A stretch of DNA of 64,000 bases from Drosophila miranda (taxonomy: Eukaryota; Arthropoda; Insecta; Diptera; Drosophilidae). Positions 11,969-23,069 of the stretch are shown in pieces (the stretch's first letter is position 1; every line of letters begins with the position of its first letter). The stretch lies in the NCBI RefSeq assembly GCF_003369915.1, contig NC_046674.1:16926001-16990000 (forward strand). The letters run 5' to 3'. Position numbers and translations under genes: made by a program. A model generated the notes under the pieces. The model did no database searches. It had not been told where the DNA came from and saw only the letters and a program-made list of their open reading frames with translations.

Positions 11969-12815
11969 ATCTCCTGATTTGTCTGCGAATTTTATGGTGT
12001 GTACTTGTCGGTGGCCAAAATCGGCTTGCAAATTCGTTCGTTCGAATAATTTTTACTTAAAAATTCTAATCAATACTAGGGCTATGGTTGGTCTAAGAGG
12101 GGAACATGTTTTGCAGCTAATTCCTTTTTAATTCATCTGATTAAAAATGCCAGAACACAGTTGTTGAATTTGAAGTCGGATGAAATGATCTGTAGGCAAA
12201 CGGGAAAAATGTGAAAAATCAATTAGGAACAGGTGTTCTCGACGTTTTCGCTACCGCTGTGGCTCTGGCTACGACTGGCGCTGTGCTGTTTTAGTTGTTG
12301 GCTGGTGCCCTAAATGGCAGGCAGATAAACGCAAACGAACGAACCATGCTTTGCCCTCCACTAAACAAAAATTTTGAGCGTCGCTGTGTCTGTTGTCGTC
12401 GGCGCCCAGCAGTAGCAGCACAGCAGCCGTGGGTACAACAGCAACAACAATAGCAACAGCATCAAGCAAAGCTACGACGAAGTTTCCAATACAACAACGC
12501 GCAGTGTGAAAATGAAATCATCAAAGATTTTGGGAGGCCATTTAAGCCGTTGTTCGGACAGCATTTAATGATATCTTATATCCTATGGCAGCTGAGAGGC
12601 TTTACTTACACTTTGCACTTAATTTTCCTACGTTTAATTTATTTTATTTACATAAAATCGTGTAAATAGTTATGCTCGTAAAAATTGACCACTACTCCAA
12701 AATGCACCAACCAACCCTGGGCCTGAAGCAGTGCTGTGCAACGCACGACACACCTCATTTGTCAGCCCTGCGCGCACATTTCAGTTTCAAATGTGGTGGT
12801 TTCCTTTTGCGTTGC
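11969..12815. other. nudE 5' region and spacer
   Basis: This spacer holds the nudE 5' UTR and promoter, and the 3' end of the small gene at 12816. There is CAG/CAA-rich simple sequence near 12410-12470. I see no further coding exon. Confidence 0.5.
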
Positions 12816-13250
12816 TTATTCTTTGTATATTTTCTTTTTTGGTCGTTTTTTACGTTTGTATTTCTTTTTGATAAAGTCCAAATCAGTTTTTCCCAGTGGA
12901 CGACCAACAAATTTAATTGATTTGTTCGCCGGTTCTTCGTTGCTCGTGTCGGATATGTGGAACTCGGATTCCGAACTGTCGTCAATGATGTGAGCGGGGC
13001 CTAATGTTATATCCCGGGCAGAGCTTGAATATCCCGAAATGGAAGCAGACTGATCCCCCACAACACGCATGGGTAGAGCTTGATAGTGGTAGGAAAAGCT
13101 GCGCACGGATCTGCGACGTAGTTTCCCGTATCTACTATTTTCGATGTCACCGGAGCTGCTGGTCTCATCGCTGTTGCTGTTCACTGTTTCATTAAGTTGT
13201 TCTGCGTCTTTGCAGTGAATTATGTTTGATTTATTAGTATTTTCGGCCAT
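12816..13250 (-). CDS. Small basic/acidic protein of unknown function
   Basis: A single uninterrupted frame of 144 aa starts at the ATG at 13250 (MAENTNKSNIIHCKD); the four codons before it in frame have no ATG. I do not recognise the family. The protein is Ser/Asn/Asp-rich in its first half. It has a short arginine patch (LRRRSVRSFSYHY) near residue 48 and an acidic stretch (IDDSSESEFHISDTSNEE). A strongly basic C-terminal tail (FIKKKYKRKKRPKKK) could be a nuclear localisation or RNA-binding signal. It lies between nudE and the PIP4P-like gene and faces away from the latter, so the 13251-14053 spacer may hold promoters for both. Balanced codon use and a good start context support it as real; the function is unknown. 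Confidence 0.6.
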   Translation of the reverse strand: MAENTNKSNIIHCKDAEQLNETVNSNSDETSSSGDIENSRYGKLRRRSVRSFSYHYQALPMRVVGDQSASISGYSSSARDITLGPAHIIDDSSESEFHISDTSNEEPANKSIKFVGRPLGKTDLDFIKKKYKRKKRPKKKIYKE

Positions 13251-14053
13251 TTGATTTATCAACGTGCAGCAGCCAGAGTTGTTTTGGTTCCGATCTGAGC
13301 TGGTGACGAACTAGTTTTTTGGTTATTGCATTTACCTTCCATATAATAATGCATTCCATACAGGGCAATGAGCCATTACGTGTAGAGTCTCTGTTTTGTT
13401 AGGCAATTAAGTACATATATTGATTGTAATAAAAAAAAAACACAATTCTTGGGACTGTTTTGTGTGCACCAGGGCTATAGAAAATGAATTCCTTTATGCA
13501 GCCCTGCACCGTGAGTGCTGCCAGATCAAAAGACGAGTGTGGCCAGATCGAGTCGACAGCAGTGCATTTTCAACAAAATAAGGTAAAATATAGCAGGAAT
13601 ATGGCCAACAATTATTAAACAATTAGACAAATTAAACGACTTTCGACTATAACAAATGTAATCGTTGCACCCGACCTATGGGGGTAGTGCAGTAAAGGTG
13701 CCGACAATTGATTATTGCGGCGCATGCCGAAGAGGGAGGATATTCAACAGAAACGAGTGTAAAAACCGAGGAAAACGAAAAACAAGTGACTGCAATCAAA
13801 CAAAGAACAAATTGTGCACTGCACTTTGGTGCTGTGGTATATTTATTGCCTGCCTTCAGAGAATATGTGGGATATGTGATACTTTAATAAGCCGTGTACT
13901 CTTGTTTTTTTCCAGTTGTGGCGTTGCGTTACAGAAAAGAGTCAGCAACAACAAATACAACAGCGAGAACGGCAATTTGTGTCCAGCAGTAACGGGAGTT
14001 GTTCTTGTCACACGAAGAAAAAGTGCACCCTTCAGGAATCTCGATAATCCAGC

Positions 14054-16174
14054 ATGGCCGACCCCGAAAGGCAGAGCTTGATCAACAAGGATGAATCGAT
14101 CATGTACACCTCGTCCGCTGCCGTCGACGAGGGTGCCGAGAATCCTGGGAGCAGCACAGCCGCAGTCCCCAATGAGGATGGTGCGTACAAATGATTATTG
14201 ACCCTGTGTAGGCCGCGAAGTACATTCAACTTGGTGTAAAATCCCCCCACAACCCGCATGTATCGATGCACTATACGGGTCTATTGGCGTGCGGGCTGTG
14301 TCGGTGCCGGTGTCGCTGTGCTCCGCTTCGCATTTGAAACCCAACAAGTGTGCGCTCTACTTATCCGCAACTGTGATTTGAAGTTGTCGCCGAAGCCTCC
14401 CAGTCTTGCATTTCATAGATTTTTCACACTTCCCCCAACTGAGTCATGGCCCTAGCCCACCGTGTCTATAAACGTAGACGTAGACGTGGGCGTGGGCGTG
14501 GGCATTGGTATCTGGTAGCATTTATTAGTAACACGACGCCAAAGCGCAGCCACTACTTTTGTTATTGTTTATGCTCCCCGTATCAGCAGAAAGCAGCGTT
14601 TCTCTACAGCTGTTTAATCAACATCGATTCGCGGGCAACTGCTTCGGGGGGCGCACTCCAGGCAGAAGCCAAATTTATGACTCATCGTCACTTGCGCTGC
14701 CTTATCGCTGAGCACAGCAAGGAAAAAGAGACACAGCCCTGCCTCAGTTTTGTTGTACGCCAAGGAACCTGATCATTGGCTCATTGAGCGCCCCATTCAT
14801 ATCATTAAAGTCTCGACTCTCTTTTGCATACTCTTTTAAACGCGTTCAATTACGACTTGGTTGCATGGATGCGCTCACAAGTATTCTGCTTGCCATAGAG
14901 TCCGGAGAAAACGAGTATTCATAATTTGACTTTGATTTTTGTTTATTTTCTCGCTTTGTACAAGTTCGAACTTGTTTGAGCCACCCAATGGCTCATCCCA
15001 AGAGTCTAGGATGGGCTAGTGATTGCGGACAGGAGCTTTGCATTCATAGCACCAAAACATTGACCCATTTGTCTTTATCGCATCTTCCTCAACCTACACA
15101 CTATCACAAGACCAGTTCTCTCTTGCTCTGAGGCTGGGACTGGGGCTGGGGCTCTGGCTGACTGCAATGAAAGCAGAAAATGTAGCAGTTTAGCCTATAG
15201 GCCTCTGCTGGCGAGATGTATTTATTTTACACAAAAGGTCTAGGCTTTGTACGAGTATATAAATGTTAATTTGCTGATCTTTTGGGTTTCATTGGAATCG
15301 CAGGCAATGGAGCACCGACTGCAGTGCCTTGTATTGGACCCGATGAGCTGCCACCGCCCTATCAGCAGAGTAGCAACACTGGAGGGGTGCCAATGGTCAC
15401 CTGTCGCGTGTGTCAGCACATGATTGACATTACTACGAAGAGGGAGCAGCATGTGGTCAAGTGCACCCATTGCAATGAGGCGACTGTAAGTGACTAATAA
15501 TTATTGAATGGATTACTTAAGGTAATCGCTTACGCTATTGATCACAGCCCATTAGGAACGCTCCGCCGGGCAAGAAGTACGTACGCTGCCCGTGCAATTG
15601 TCTGTTAATCTGCAAGAGCTCTTCGCAGCGCATCGCTTGTCCCCGACCCAATTGCAAGCGAATCATTAACTTGGCCCCAAGTCCCGTCACCCCACCCGTG
15701 CCAACCATGCCGGGCATGTGTCGCGTCATCTGTGGTCACTGTTCGGACACGTTTTTGGTAAGCTGACAAGCAGCAATATCTCACATAGCAGAGAGTAATG
15801 CCTATAATGTTTCTACCTGCAGTTTAACACCTATCACAATGCCCTGGCTCGCTGTCCGCATTGCAGAAAGGTCTCCTCGGTGGGTTCGCGCTTCGCCAAC
15901 AGCCGCGGCGTTATGTTTGCCATTGTGGCGTTGCTGTTCCTTGTGGCGGGCATTGCCGTGACCATAGGCACAATCTCGTATGCATCGGTAAGTAAACCGT
16001 CCCAGAATTCAAGTCGGGCGATTCTTTACATAAACTTAAATCTTTGTTTGTTGACAGGCTCACGGCGGCATGTATATTCTCTATGTGGCATTGTTTGTAA
16101 TCGCGGTGAGCATGTTGGCCCGATCCGCGTACTATTTCCGCCTTAAAGTGAGCGCCATTGATGGGCCCATGTAA
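14054..16174 (+). CDS. CG6707: Type I PtdIns(4,5)P2 4-phosphatase (TMEM55/PIP4P family)
   Basis: TMEM55/PIP4P proteins sit in late endosome and lysosome membranes and are reported to remove the 4-phosphate from PtdIns(4,5)P2. Exons: 14054-14180, 15304-15485, 15548-15757, 15823-15987, 16058-16174; 266 aa, similar to the human protein (about 277). The cytosolic part carries paired Cys motifs (CRVCQHM, CTHCNEA, CPCNC, CGHCSD, CPHC) typical of the family. The proposed catalytic C-x5-R is CKSSSQR at about residues 125-131. Two hydrophobic helices follow ([20 protein letters not shown] and [17 protein letters not shown]), then a short tail ending DGPM. Intron 1 is long (1123 bp) and contains a GGGCGTGGGCGTGGGC run near 14485, a possible Sp/KLF site. 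The 3' UTR is probably long and AT-rich. The fly counterpart named here is from memory. Confidence 0.92.
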
Positions 16175-17805
16175 GAGTCGCGTTGCGGTGCAAGAACAGA
16201 AGTGCATTGTTTTATTTTTATATATGTATATACATATATATATATTATGCATATATATCATTCCTTTTGATATTAAATGTAACCCGCAATCTAAACAAAC
16301 AGCCAATAGCAGACGAAACAATGAACATTTCCCCAGGAACAGCATCAGCAGAAGCAGCAGTCCACAATCCCAGCTCCAAAAGGATTCTAAATGTTGAACA
16401 AATTTAATGAAAAGCTAGCTAAATTATTCGAGACGAAGCCAGCCCCCATATAAAGTGATTTCTAAAACCATATTTTTAGGACATTAAGACCCGTAACTAA
16501 CTACACACTAATGAATATACTAAAAGCGAAATATTTCCAAAGTAAAAGTCAAGTGCTAAAGGGAAACCCAGAACAGAACTGTAGGCAGTCATTAGCTAGT
16601 AGATCATTGGAACGAAAACAATCTTTTAAACTCGTAAAGCTCACTTTTTATAGTTCTCGCTACTAAAGCTGTTCTCGCTACTCAGTTTTTAAAGATTTCG
16701 CCACTTCTCAAGCGTTTTTTTTTTTGTGTACAGATGTGTTTTTTCAGTGTACATTTTTTTTCCTTTTCTGTTTTGTGCCTGTCCCCAGCAATTATTTGTT
16801 TCGGTATTTATTATCTAGAAATCATAAAACAAACGAAGCGCTTTGATCTATTTGTTGCCTCTTCTGCTAAGAATTTATCCAAAGCACTTTTTCTCGGTTT
16901 ATGATAAATCAGAAGCAAAGAGTACTCTTTTTTTTGTTTTTAGGCCTAAAGATACTGCTAATGAAGGTACATGCAAACACCTACACCACACACCCCCACA
17001 TTTATATACATACATAAATATAATTATAATAAACGAAACATAAATCTTCTTGGAAAAACAAAAAATACAAAACAAAAAGAACAAGCAACGCAACGTGCAG
17101 CAACAACAATTTAGACAGCAAAATGCTAAACTGCGAAATTATATATATATTATATACGATTATATGATAAAAAGGAACGGTTTACTTTTGAAAAACAACA
17201 TTTATATTTAGTACATTATTAATTAGCGTACATACACTGTAAATAAAATGAAATAAAACACACAAAAAAAATCGAACTGTTAGTCGGGACCATATAGGGA
17301 CCATTGCTTTCAAAAAGAGACTTCGACTATCATACTTTAATCCGGATCTCAATCTGTGACTCAACATTGGCTCTCCGGCACTCCAACTACAAGTCTCCGT
17401 ACTCTGATTGACGCCACAGAGCAGAGGGGGACCCATGGCCCAGGCTCCATCTTTGTACTGCAGCACGTGATCACCGACCCACCCTATGGGATTGCCAATG
17501 TCAGTAGTCAGCAAGAGGCGCCGAAACCTATGCACCATGTCCAGCGGACTGTGCAGCACCTCCAAAATAATCACCATTGAAACACATTTCCATGGCAACA
17601 GAGATATTATAACACAAGTACGCACGCTCTCGCTGGAGCGTTGTTTATCAAAAAAACAAACGAAAAATTGAAATATGTACACTCGTAAATGTGAATCTAG
17701 TACACTCACATTGACTTTTCGCTATCTGCCTTAAGGGACAAAAATCTCTCACAAATAGACTTGTATGCTAGTACTTTCAACTTGTTCTTTCCACCCAAAT
17801 TAACC
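16175..17805. other. Probable 3' UTR of the PIP4P gene and spacer
   Basis: AT-rich DNA with many possible poly(A) signals (for example near 17237) runs to about 17270. The segment 17350-17600 is less AT-rich and open on both strands, and is discussed as a finding. I see no supported gene. Confidence 0.5.
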
Positions 17806-18270
17806 ATGGCTGATGACGATGATAAACCCAAGAAGCATACCCTGGACACGCTATTTATAGTGTACTGCAACTATAAGGTATACCCGAATTATATATTTTG
17901 TATTTTTGGCCTTTCTGCATTACTATTGTGACGCAGGTTATTGCAACGGAGCTGGAGAACGAGGAGTTTGACTGCATTCTTCTCTCGCAAATCGATGCCT
18001 GGATAGAGCAGGCCAAGCTAATGCCTAATCCCATAACTCGAACACAGACTGGTCTCATCTACATGCGCTATAAGTACGTATCCCCCACTCAATAATGGTA
18101 TCCATCTTATGGAGGTCTCTCCTAGGAAGTGGCGGTTGGAATTCGAGGACTTTGTTGAGCTGCTTACGCAATTGGCCTCCGAAAACGACCTGGTCTTTGA
18201 CGAGTTCAAGCAGCTCCTAGTCGAAGCTGGTCCTCCGACCGGTGCCACCGATATCGTCATGGTCAAGTAG
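17806..18270 (+). CDS. p25-alpha/TPPP-like domain protein
   Basis: Exons: 17806-17877, 17937-18073, 18126-18270, giving 117 aa in phase. The central part, IDAWIEQAKLMPNPITRTQT followed by GLIYMRYKKWRLEFEDFVEL, aligns by eye with the p25-alpha domain (the pattern W-x-K-L-x-x-D-A-K-V-I-D ... D-x-x-I-V-F-S-K-x-K ... I-T-F-E-E-F). That domain occurs in tubulin polymerisation-promoting proteins and in small ciliary relatives. The protein is short and begins with an acidic patch (MADDDDKPKK). It lacks the C-terminal microtubule-binding extension of TPPP, so a ciliary or testis role is possible but unproven. It may correspond to D. melanogaster CG6709, which I cannot verify. It is transcribed toward CalpB. 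Confidence 0.75.
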
Positions 18271-19353
18271 TTGTAATCGCAAATCTGCAGTTTATTTAAA
18301 AAAAACATTAGCACACAACAACATCATTTAAAGACAATAACAATAAGATTACAAACAATATTTTTGGGTATTATTTTCGTTAGTTTGTTCGCAAGTTTCC
18401 AAAGGCTTAGCCTCTTTCGAAGTTAGTTTTACATTTATCAAAAATATTACACATAGAAAAAAGTTTACATTCGATAGTTTGACATTTTGAGATTTCTAAT
18501 CGGATCATTAATACAACTTTTCTGATGATTTCATTGATTAAATTTAACGATACTGGGCATTGCTTATTCTCTTTAGGATTACAATGATTCGATGAGTAAT
18601 TGAGTCGCTTTGGATTGCGCTCTCCAAACTCTTCCCAACTTTTATTCAAGTATGTACATATGTACATACATACATACGTAGTAACAAATAGGGAGCACTG
18701 TTCGTTTCAGTTTATCACCTGAACAAACACGGCGGTTGTCGGTTCAGCGATTGCAATAATATTAGAACAAATAAAAAAGTTACATATATGGATTTTATAT
18801 GTAGTAAATATTGACTTAATTATAGAATATTTGATGGCTGTACGAGGATTTCGTAGCGTAAGTAATGGATTAGTAATGCACATTTCAGGTTCAGTTTGTA
18901 CTGGCAAATTTCCGGCTTTAAATGAGGTGCATAAAATGCCTAGAAGAATTTTGTATGTTTACTCTTAGTCATCCCTCCAGCAGACGTATTAAAAGCGCTC
19001 TATAAAGCGTCTAGTATATACAGTTTTTAATATATGAACGACTGTCTGTGTTGTATACAAAGCACCATTGGGTTTTGTGGCGTTTATCGTGTATCGCCAC
19101 CTCGAGCTATTCCAAGGTCACTTCAATTACCGCACATTATTTCCGGTTTTGGTCGTTTGATAAGATTCATTAGTTGGCATGGTGTATGACTGTATCTCAA
19201 TCTGCAGGTTGTACAAGTAACGTCATGGTTCTGTATTTTCTCATGCAGCATCATGTGTAGAATGTGGATTAAGTAAATGTGGCACTTAGGATTAGATTAG
19301 TATCAATTGAAAGCGATTGTATTTGCAACTATTGTGGCCTGGCCTCCATTCGT
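18271..19353. other. Convergent 3' spacer between the p25-alpha gene and CalpB
   Basis: AT-rich DNA with ATGTACATA-type repeats near 18652-18675. It most likely contains both 3' UTRs. No coding exon is seen. Confidence 0.6.
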
Positions 19354-22213
19354 CTATGAGTATATGGTGCGCTCGAGCCAATCGTCCAGGTTGAAGAAGG
19401 CCGTATCGGAATTGTCCGTGTCCCGTTCGCGGAACATCTCGATGAAGGTCCTCACTTTGATGGCACACATCAGGAAGTCATCGAACGGTATCTGTCCCTC
19501 ATGGGAGCCGTAGCGATGCGCCAAGGCATTGAGTAGTCGGTTGTTCAGATGATAGCCAGCCGAATTGAGGGCTCCGCGCAAATGGAAGCCATCGATGCTG
19601 CCGGTACGCCGGGTGTCGTACAGCTTGAAGACGGCCCGCCACTTGGCAATGTCCGTCAGCAGAGCCTCGAACTCATCGAAACCCAGGCGGCCAGAGCGAT
19701 CCTTGTCCAGCATGGCCACCATTGAACGCACAGCATCCTTGGAGAAGCCATCAGTGCCCATCATAACATCGCGCATTGAGTGGTCCAGAATGCGCTTAAG
19801 CTCCTGCCAGTCCACCTCCTCGTCGCTTCCGGCCACGCTGTCGAAGAGGCGTCGCAGGGCGATGCGCTGAGGATCATCCTCTTCCTTGGGGGTGGGTGGC
19901 GGCAAAGCGGGAGCAATGCGATCGTCTGTATCTCCGAAGCCGACCTCATCGTCATTCTCCTCCATGTTATTCATTGTCTCGGAGAAGACGCGAATGATAA
20001 ACTCTCCCTCCTCGTTGGGGTCAAAGGTTGAGGGCACGATCAGATAGTGTCCAGGCGGCAGCTTGAAGCGGGCGCACACCTCACGCGTGTTGATGAAATG
20101 CGGAGAACGTGCCACCGAGGCGCGATACTTGAAGAAGTTTAGAGCCTGCGGCTTTACCTGAAGGTCGCGGTCCGTGAGATGGTAGATGGCAAAGCCAATG
20201 GTGAGGCAGTCGATGCCCACTTTGCGCTTGCTGCGACGATTCTTCTGCATCAGGGCCACAATGACTGTGCACTTGCCGTCGTCATCCCCGTCGTCGGGAT
20301 CCTCTAGCGAAATTACGTACTGCGGATTGTGCCAGAACGTCTCCAAGAAGTTGCGGCATCCCCCGGCCGTCACTCCCGAGGTCCATTCGCCCTCAAACAT
20401 CGACATCTCCCACTTCCGGCGCGAACTGTTTTGTTGATCTTCCGTCAGCGAGTCCGGGTTTAAGTTGCAGATCTCCACACGATCAAAGTGATTCAGGAAA
20501 TCCTGGAAGGACATCCAAAACTCGCCGTCGCGATCAAAGTTCAGACCAATCTCTTCCTTTACATGCTCTGGAATGAAACGCCACTCGGGCGAACTGTCAC
20601 TCCACGGACCGCTCCACTCAGCGTCGTTGCCCCATGGATTCCTCATTCGGATCATTGGCATCTTGCCCTGGCGATTCGGCGTCGATATATCCATGAGGCA
20701 GACTTTGGTGATGGAGTACGCGTGTCCACGAATCAGACCCTCGCGTGTCTCGGCCTCCAGGACATGGGGATCCGGCTCCAGGGAGCAGCCCATCATCGAG
20801 CCACGTTCGGCGGCCTTCATCATGATGCTGAATAGATTTGGTGGAGCCTCCTTGATGTCGTACCATTCGGTAACGCCGCCGGTGAAGTCCTCCATTGCCT
20901 CGCAAGTGGTGCCACCTAGAAGTAGATAGTTTTGATGAAATAAATCCATACAACAGGGAGTTCTATGACTAGATGTTACCCTTGAGAGCCTCGTAGGAGC
21001 CATGTAGCTTGGCGTAGGCCTTCTCTAACAGGGCACTCCAGAATTCGTTCCTCTCCGTGGAGTGCATGTAGATCAGCTCGCCGTTGTAGGTGGGCAAGCG
21101 ATCATCGATGACCACCTCCACCCATTTGCCGTACTGCCAAAACTTGAAGTGGAATATGCCGGCATAGTTCTCCTGGAAGCTCTGGTCCGGTGGGATGACG
21201 CGGAAAAACAACGTGGAGTCCTGAGTGAGATTCGCCGCAGCGGCCAAAAGCCAGCAATCTCCAAGCTCGCCCTGCTGGACGTCGAAGCGTGAGTAGCCCT
21301 CTACAAAGAACTGTGGATCGCCCACAATGTCGCCCGGGCGAAGCCATTCAATGTAGCGATCGGGACGTTTGGAGAACATTAAGGAGGCATTGTTGGCCGG
21401 GAAGTCGGGATCCTCGAACATCGTCCCATTGATCACGCAAGAGTCGCGGAGCGAGGCAAAGTCATCGCCTCGAATGCTTGTCTGCCGGGTGCTGGTAGCC
21501 TTGCGGCCCATCCAAAACATATTCTGATTCTCCGGCACCTTGACGCTGGTGAAGCTCAGCTCGGCAATTCCCACAGACGGCTCCTCCTCTTGTGTGGGCG
21601 CACTGGCTGGTGGCGGCGCTGTCGGGTAAGGCAAGGACGGGAAACCGCCAGCCTGCTGGGGAGCTGGACTTGTTGGCAGGGGGGCGTAAGGCATTGGCAT
21701 GCTCGGAAATACAGTATTCGCATTTGGATACGGGGCCAGTGGAGCGGATGGATACGGAAGTCCAGGTTGTGGCATGCTCGGATACGGCATCGACGAGGGA
21801 TACGGTGCCAGGGGCGCAGATGGATACGGCAACGATGAAGATGCAGACGGTAAACTGGGATACAGACCGGCTCCTGGATATGGCGCGGCACCTGGATATG
21901 GTGCGGCACCTGGATATGGCGCGGCACTTGCATACGGGGCCGATGGTCCAGGCGTTGGCATGCTTATCCCGACGCTCATTCCCGGGTACGAGGCATTCTG
22001 TGAGTGACTCGCCTGCTGCTTTACAACATATGGCATGCCACCCACGGACTCGGATGAGGGGTATGGCAGCGAAGGGTAGAGCCCTGCCTTCGGCTTTGCG
22101 TTCTCCGAGTTCCCGCCGCTGACTTCATTCTTGCTGTAGCCCAAAGCTGCCAAATTGACAAGTCCAATGCCACTGGCATGATAATTCTTGGGGTAATTAT
22201 CAATACCGTACAT
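19354..22213 (-). CDS. CalpB: Calpain-B, calcium-dependent cysteine protease
   Basis: Two coding exons, 22213-20980 and 20915-19354, split by a 64-bp intron, give 931 aa (fly CalpB is about 925). The start MYGIDNYPKNYHASGIGLVN matches CalpB. Residues about 45-215 are a Pro/Tyr/Gly/Ala linker with tandem PYPGAA and PYPSAPLAPYP units, as in CalpB and CalpA. The catalytic domain shows the active-site Cys in GELGDCWLLAAAANL (Cys320), the His in LIRGHAYSITKV and the Asn in RMRNPWGNDAEWSG. All three residues of the triad are present, so the enzyme should be active. A C2-like domain follows (FLETFWHNPQY onward). Then come an acidic linker and a penta-EF-hand domain (LDKDRSGRLGFDEFEALL, YDTRRTGSIDGF) ending LDDWLERTIYS. 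The gene is head-to-head with Taf2, about 0.86 kb between start codons. Confidence 0.96.
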
Positions 22214-22619
22214 TATTTATTTTCAATGGGTTCTCTGGTTTTTTCCTAATTTTTTTATGCGTAGCACTCCTAGAAAACTACGAATTTGTGTCTCCAGGTG
22301 GTTAACTTCTCGTCGTCGAACTAAAACTGCTGACTCGGTTGGGAAATATACTTTTTGAATGGGGGAAAGATCCAAATTTAACTTTCTCGGTAAATGATTC
22401 ATAATCTTTAACCCTTGAGCAAACTGATTGTTTTTAACCGCGCAATTGTTGTTTTTCGCGGTTTTCCCCATATAGGTAACGAAGAGATATATAGTCCAAT
22501 TAAGTGCAATTAATAAGAGCTAAGGACGCCATTTTATTTCAAAAAAATTCGATTTTTTGTATTATATATTTTATAAAATACGTTAAAGTTTCGACGACGG
22601 ACTTGATAAAATACATGAA

Positions 22620-22920
22620 ACAGTATAAAGGTTAAACTGCACCTATTGGGCACCAAAAGCATCCGAACGATTAACCCATTGTCGACCAGTGGGTATTTAG
22701 ATACATACACGAATATTTTGAAACTTCAAGAATTTTAGCTCAGTTAAGTTGAAAGATATGGTGGTTGTTTTTGCAAGTAAAGAGGAAAGATGGGATGGAT
22801 CTACAAGAAGAATTTACAAACAGTATTATTTTACGCGATTTAGCTCAAGCTGTTATCCTACTTCAATAAAGAGGGGTTAAGTGGGCTGAGTTCGTTTTTT
22901 CATCGGTATGATTTTAAAAT
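22620..22920 (+). mobile_element. Decayed dispersed repeat, copy upstream of Taf2
   Basis: This copy shares a perfect 26-bp block (22671-22696, containing TTGTCGACCAGTGGGTAT) with the reverse complement of 44974-44999. It also shares further blocks around GGATGGATCTRCAAGAAG and GGTTAAGTGGGYTRWGTTCG. It is an old, broken copy of unknown family. Confidence 0.65.
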
Positions 22921-22986
22921 GAGACGGTATATTTTGGTATATTTCCGAGGGTCGGACCGTATATTTGATCGATAGGTCTGCGATAG
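22921..22986 (+). promoter_or_regulatory. Taf2: Taf2 core-promoter motifs: Motif 6-like repeats plus DRE
   Basis: GAGACGGTATATTTTGG at 22921 is followed by GGTATATTT (22936), GTATATTTGATCGATAGG (22960) and two CGATA copies. The block lies about 85-150 bp before the Taf2 start codon. The same block recurs in sense orientation before the TVP23 and Vta1 genes. The Motif 6/DRE assignment follows known Drosophila core-promoter motifs; activity is inferred. Confidence 0.6.
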
Positions 22987-23069
22987 CGATAAGTCATAAG
23001 AATGCTGTGTTTTTAATAACAAATGAAAGTTTTTTTTTGTTTTCGGTTGGAATAAACTAAGACTCTGCG

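Larger units (their letters stand above)
22214..23069. promoter_or_regulatory. Divergent CalpB-Taf2 promoter region with a fossil repeat
   Basis: The CalpB-proximal part (to about 22500) is probably its 5' UTR. 22620-22900 is a decayed dispersed repeat shared with 44760-45000. 22918-22990 carries promoter-like motifs for Taf2: GAGACGGTATATTTT, GGTATATTT, GTATATTTGATCGATAG and further CGATA copies. These resemble Motif 6 (KTYRGTATWTTT) and DRE, common in TATA-less housekeeping promoters of flies. Confidence 0.6.

Noticed and set aside
22223-22471. 82-codon minus-strand frame upstream of CalpB
   Set aside because: It lies in the probable CalpB 5' UTR, with low complexity and no family resemblance.
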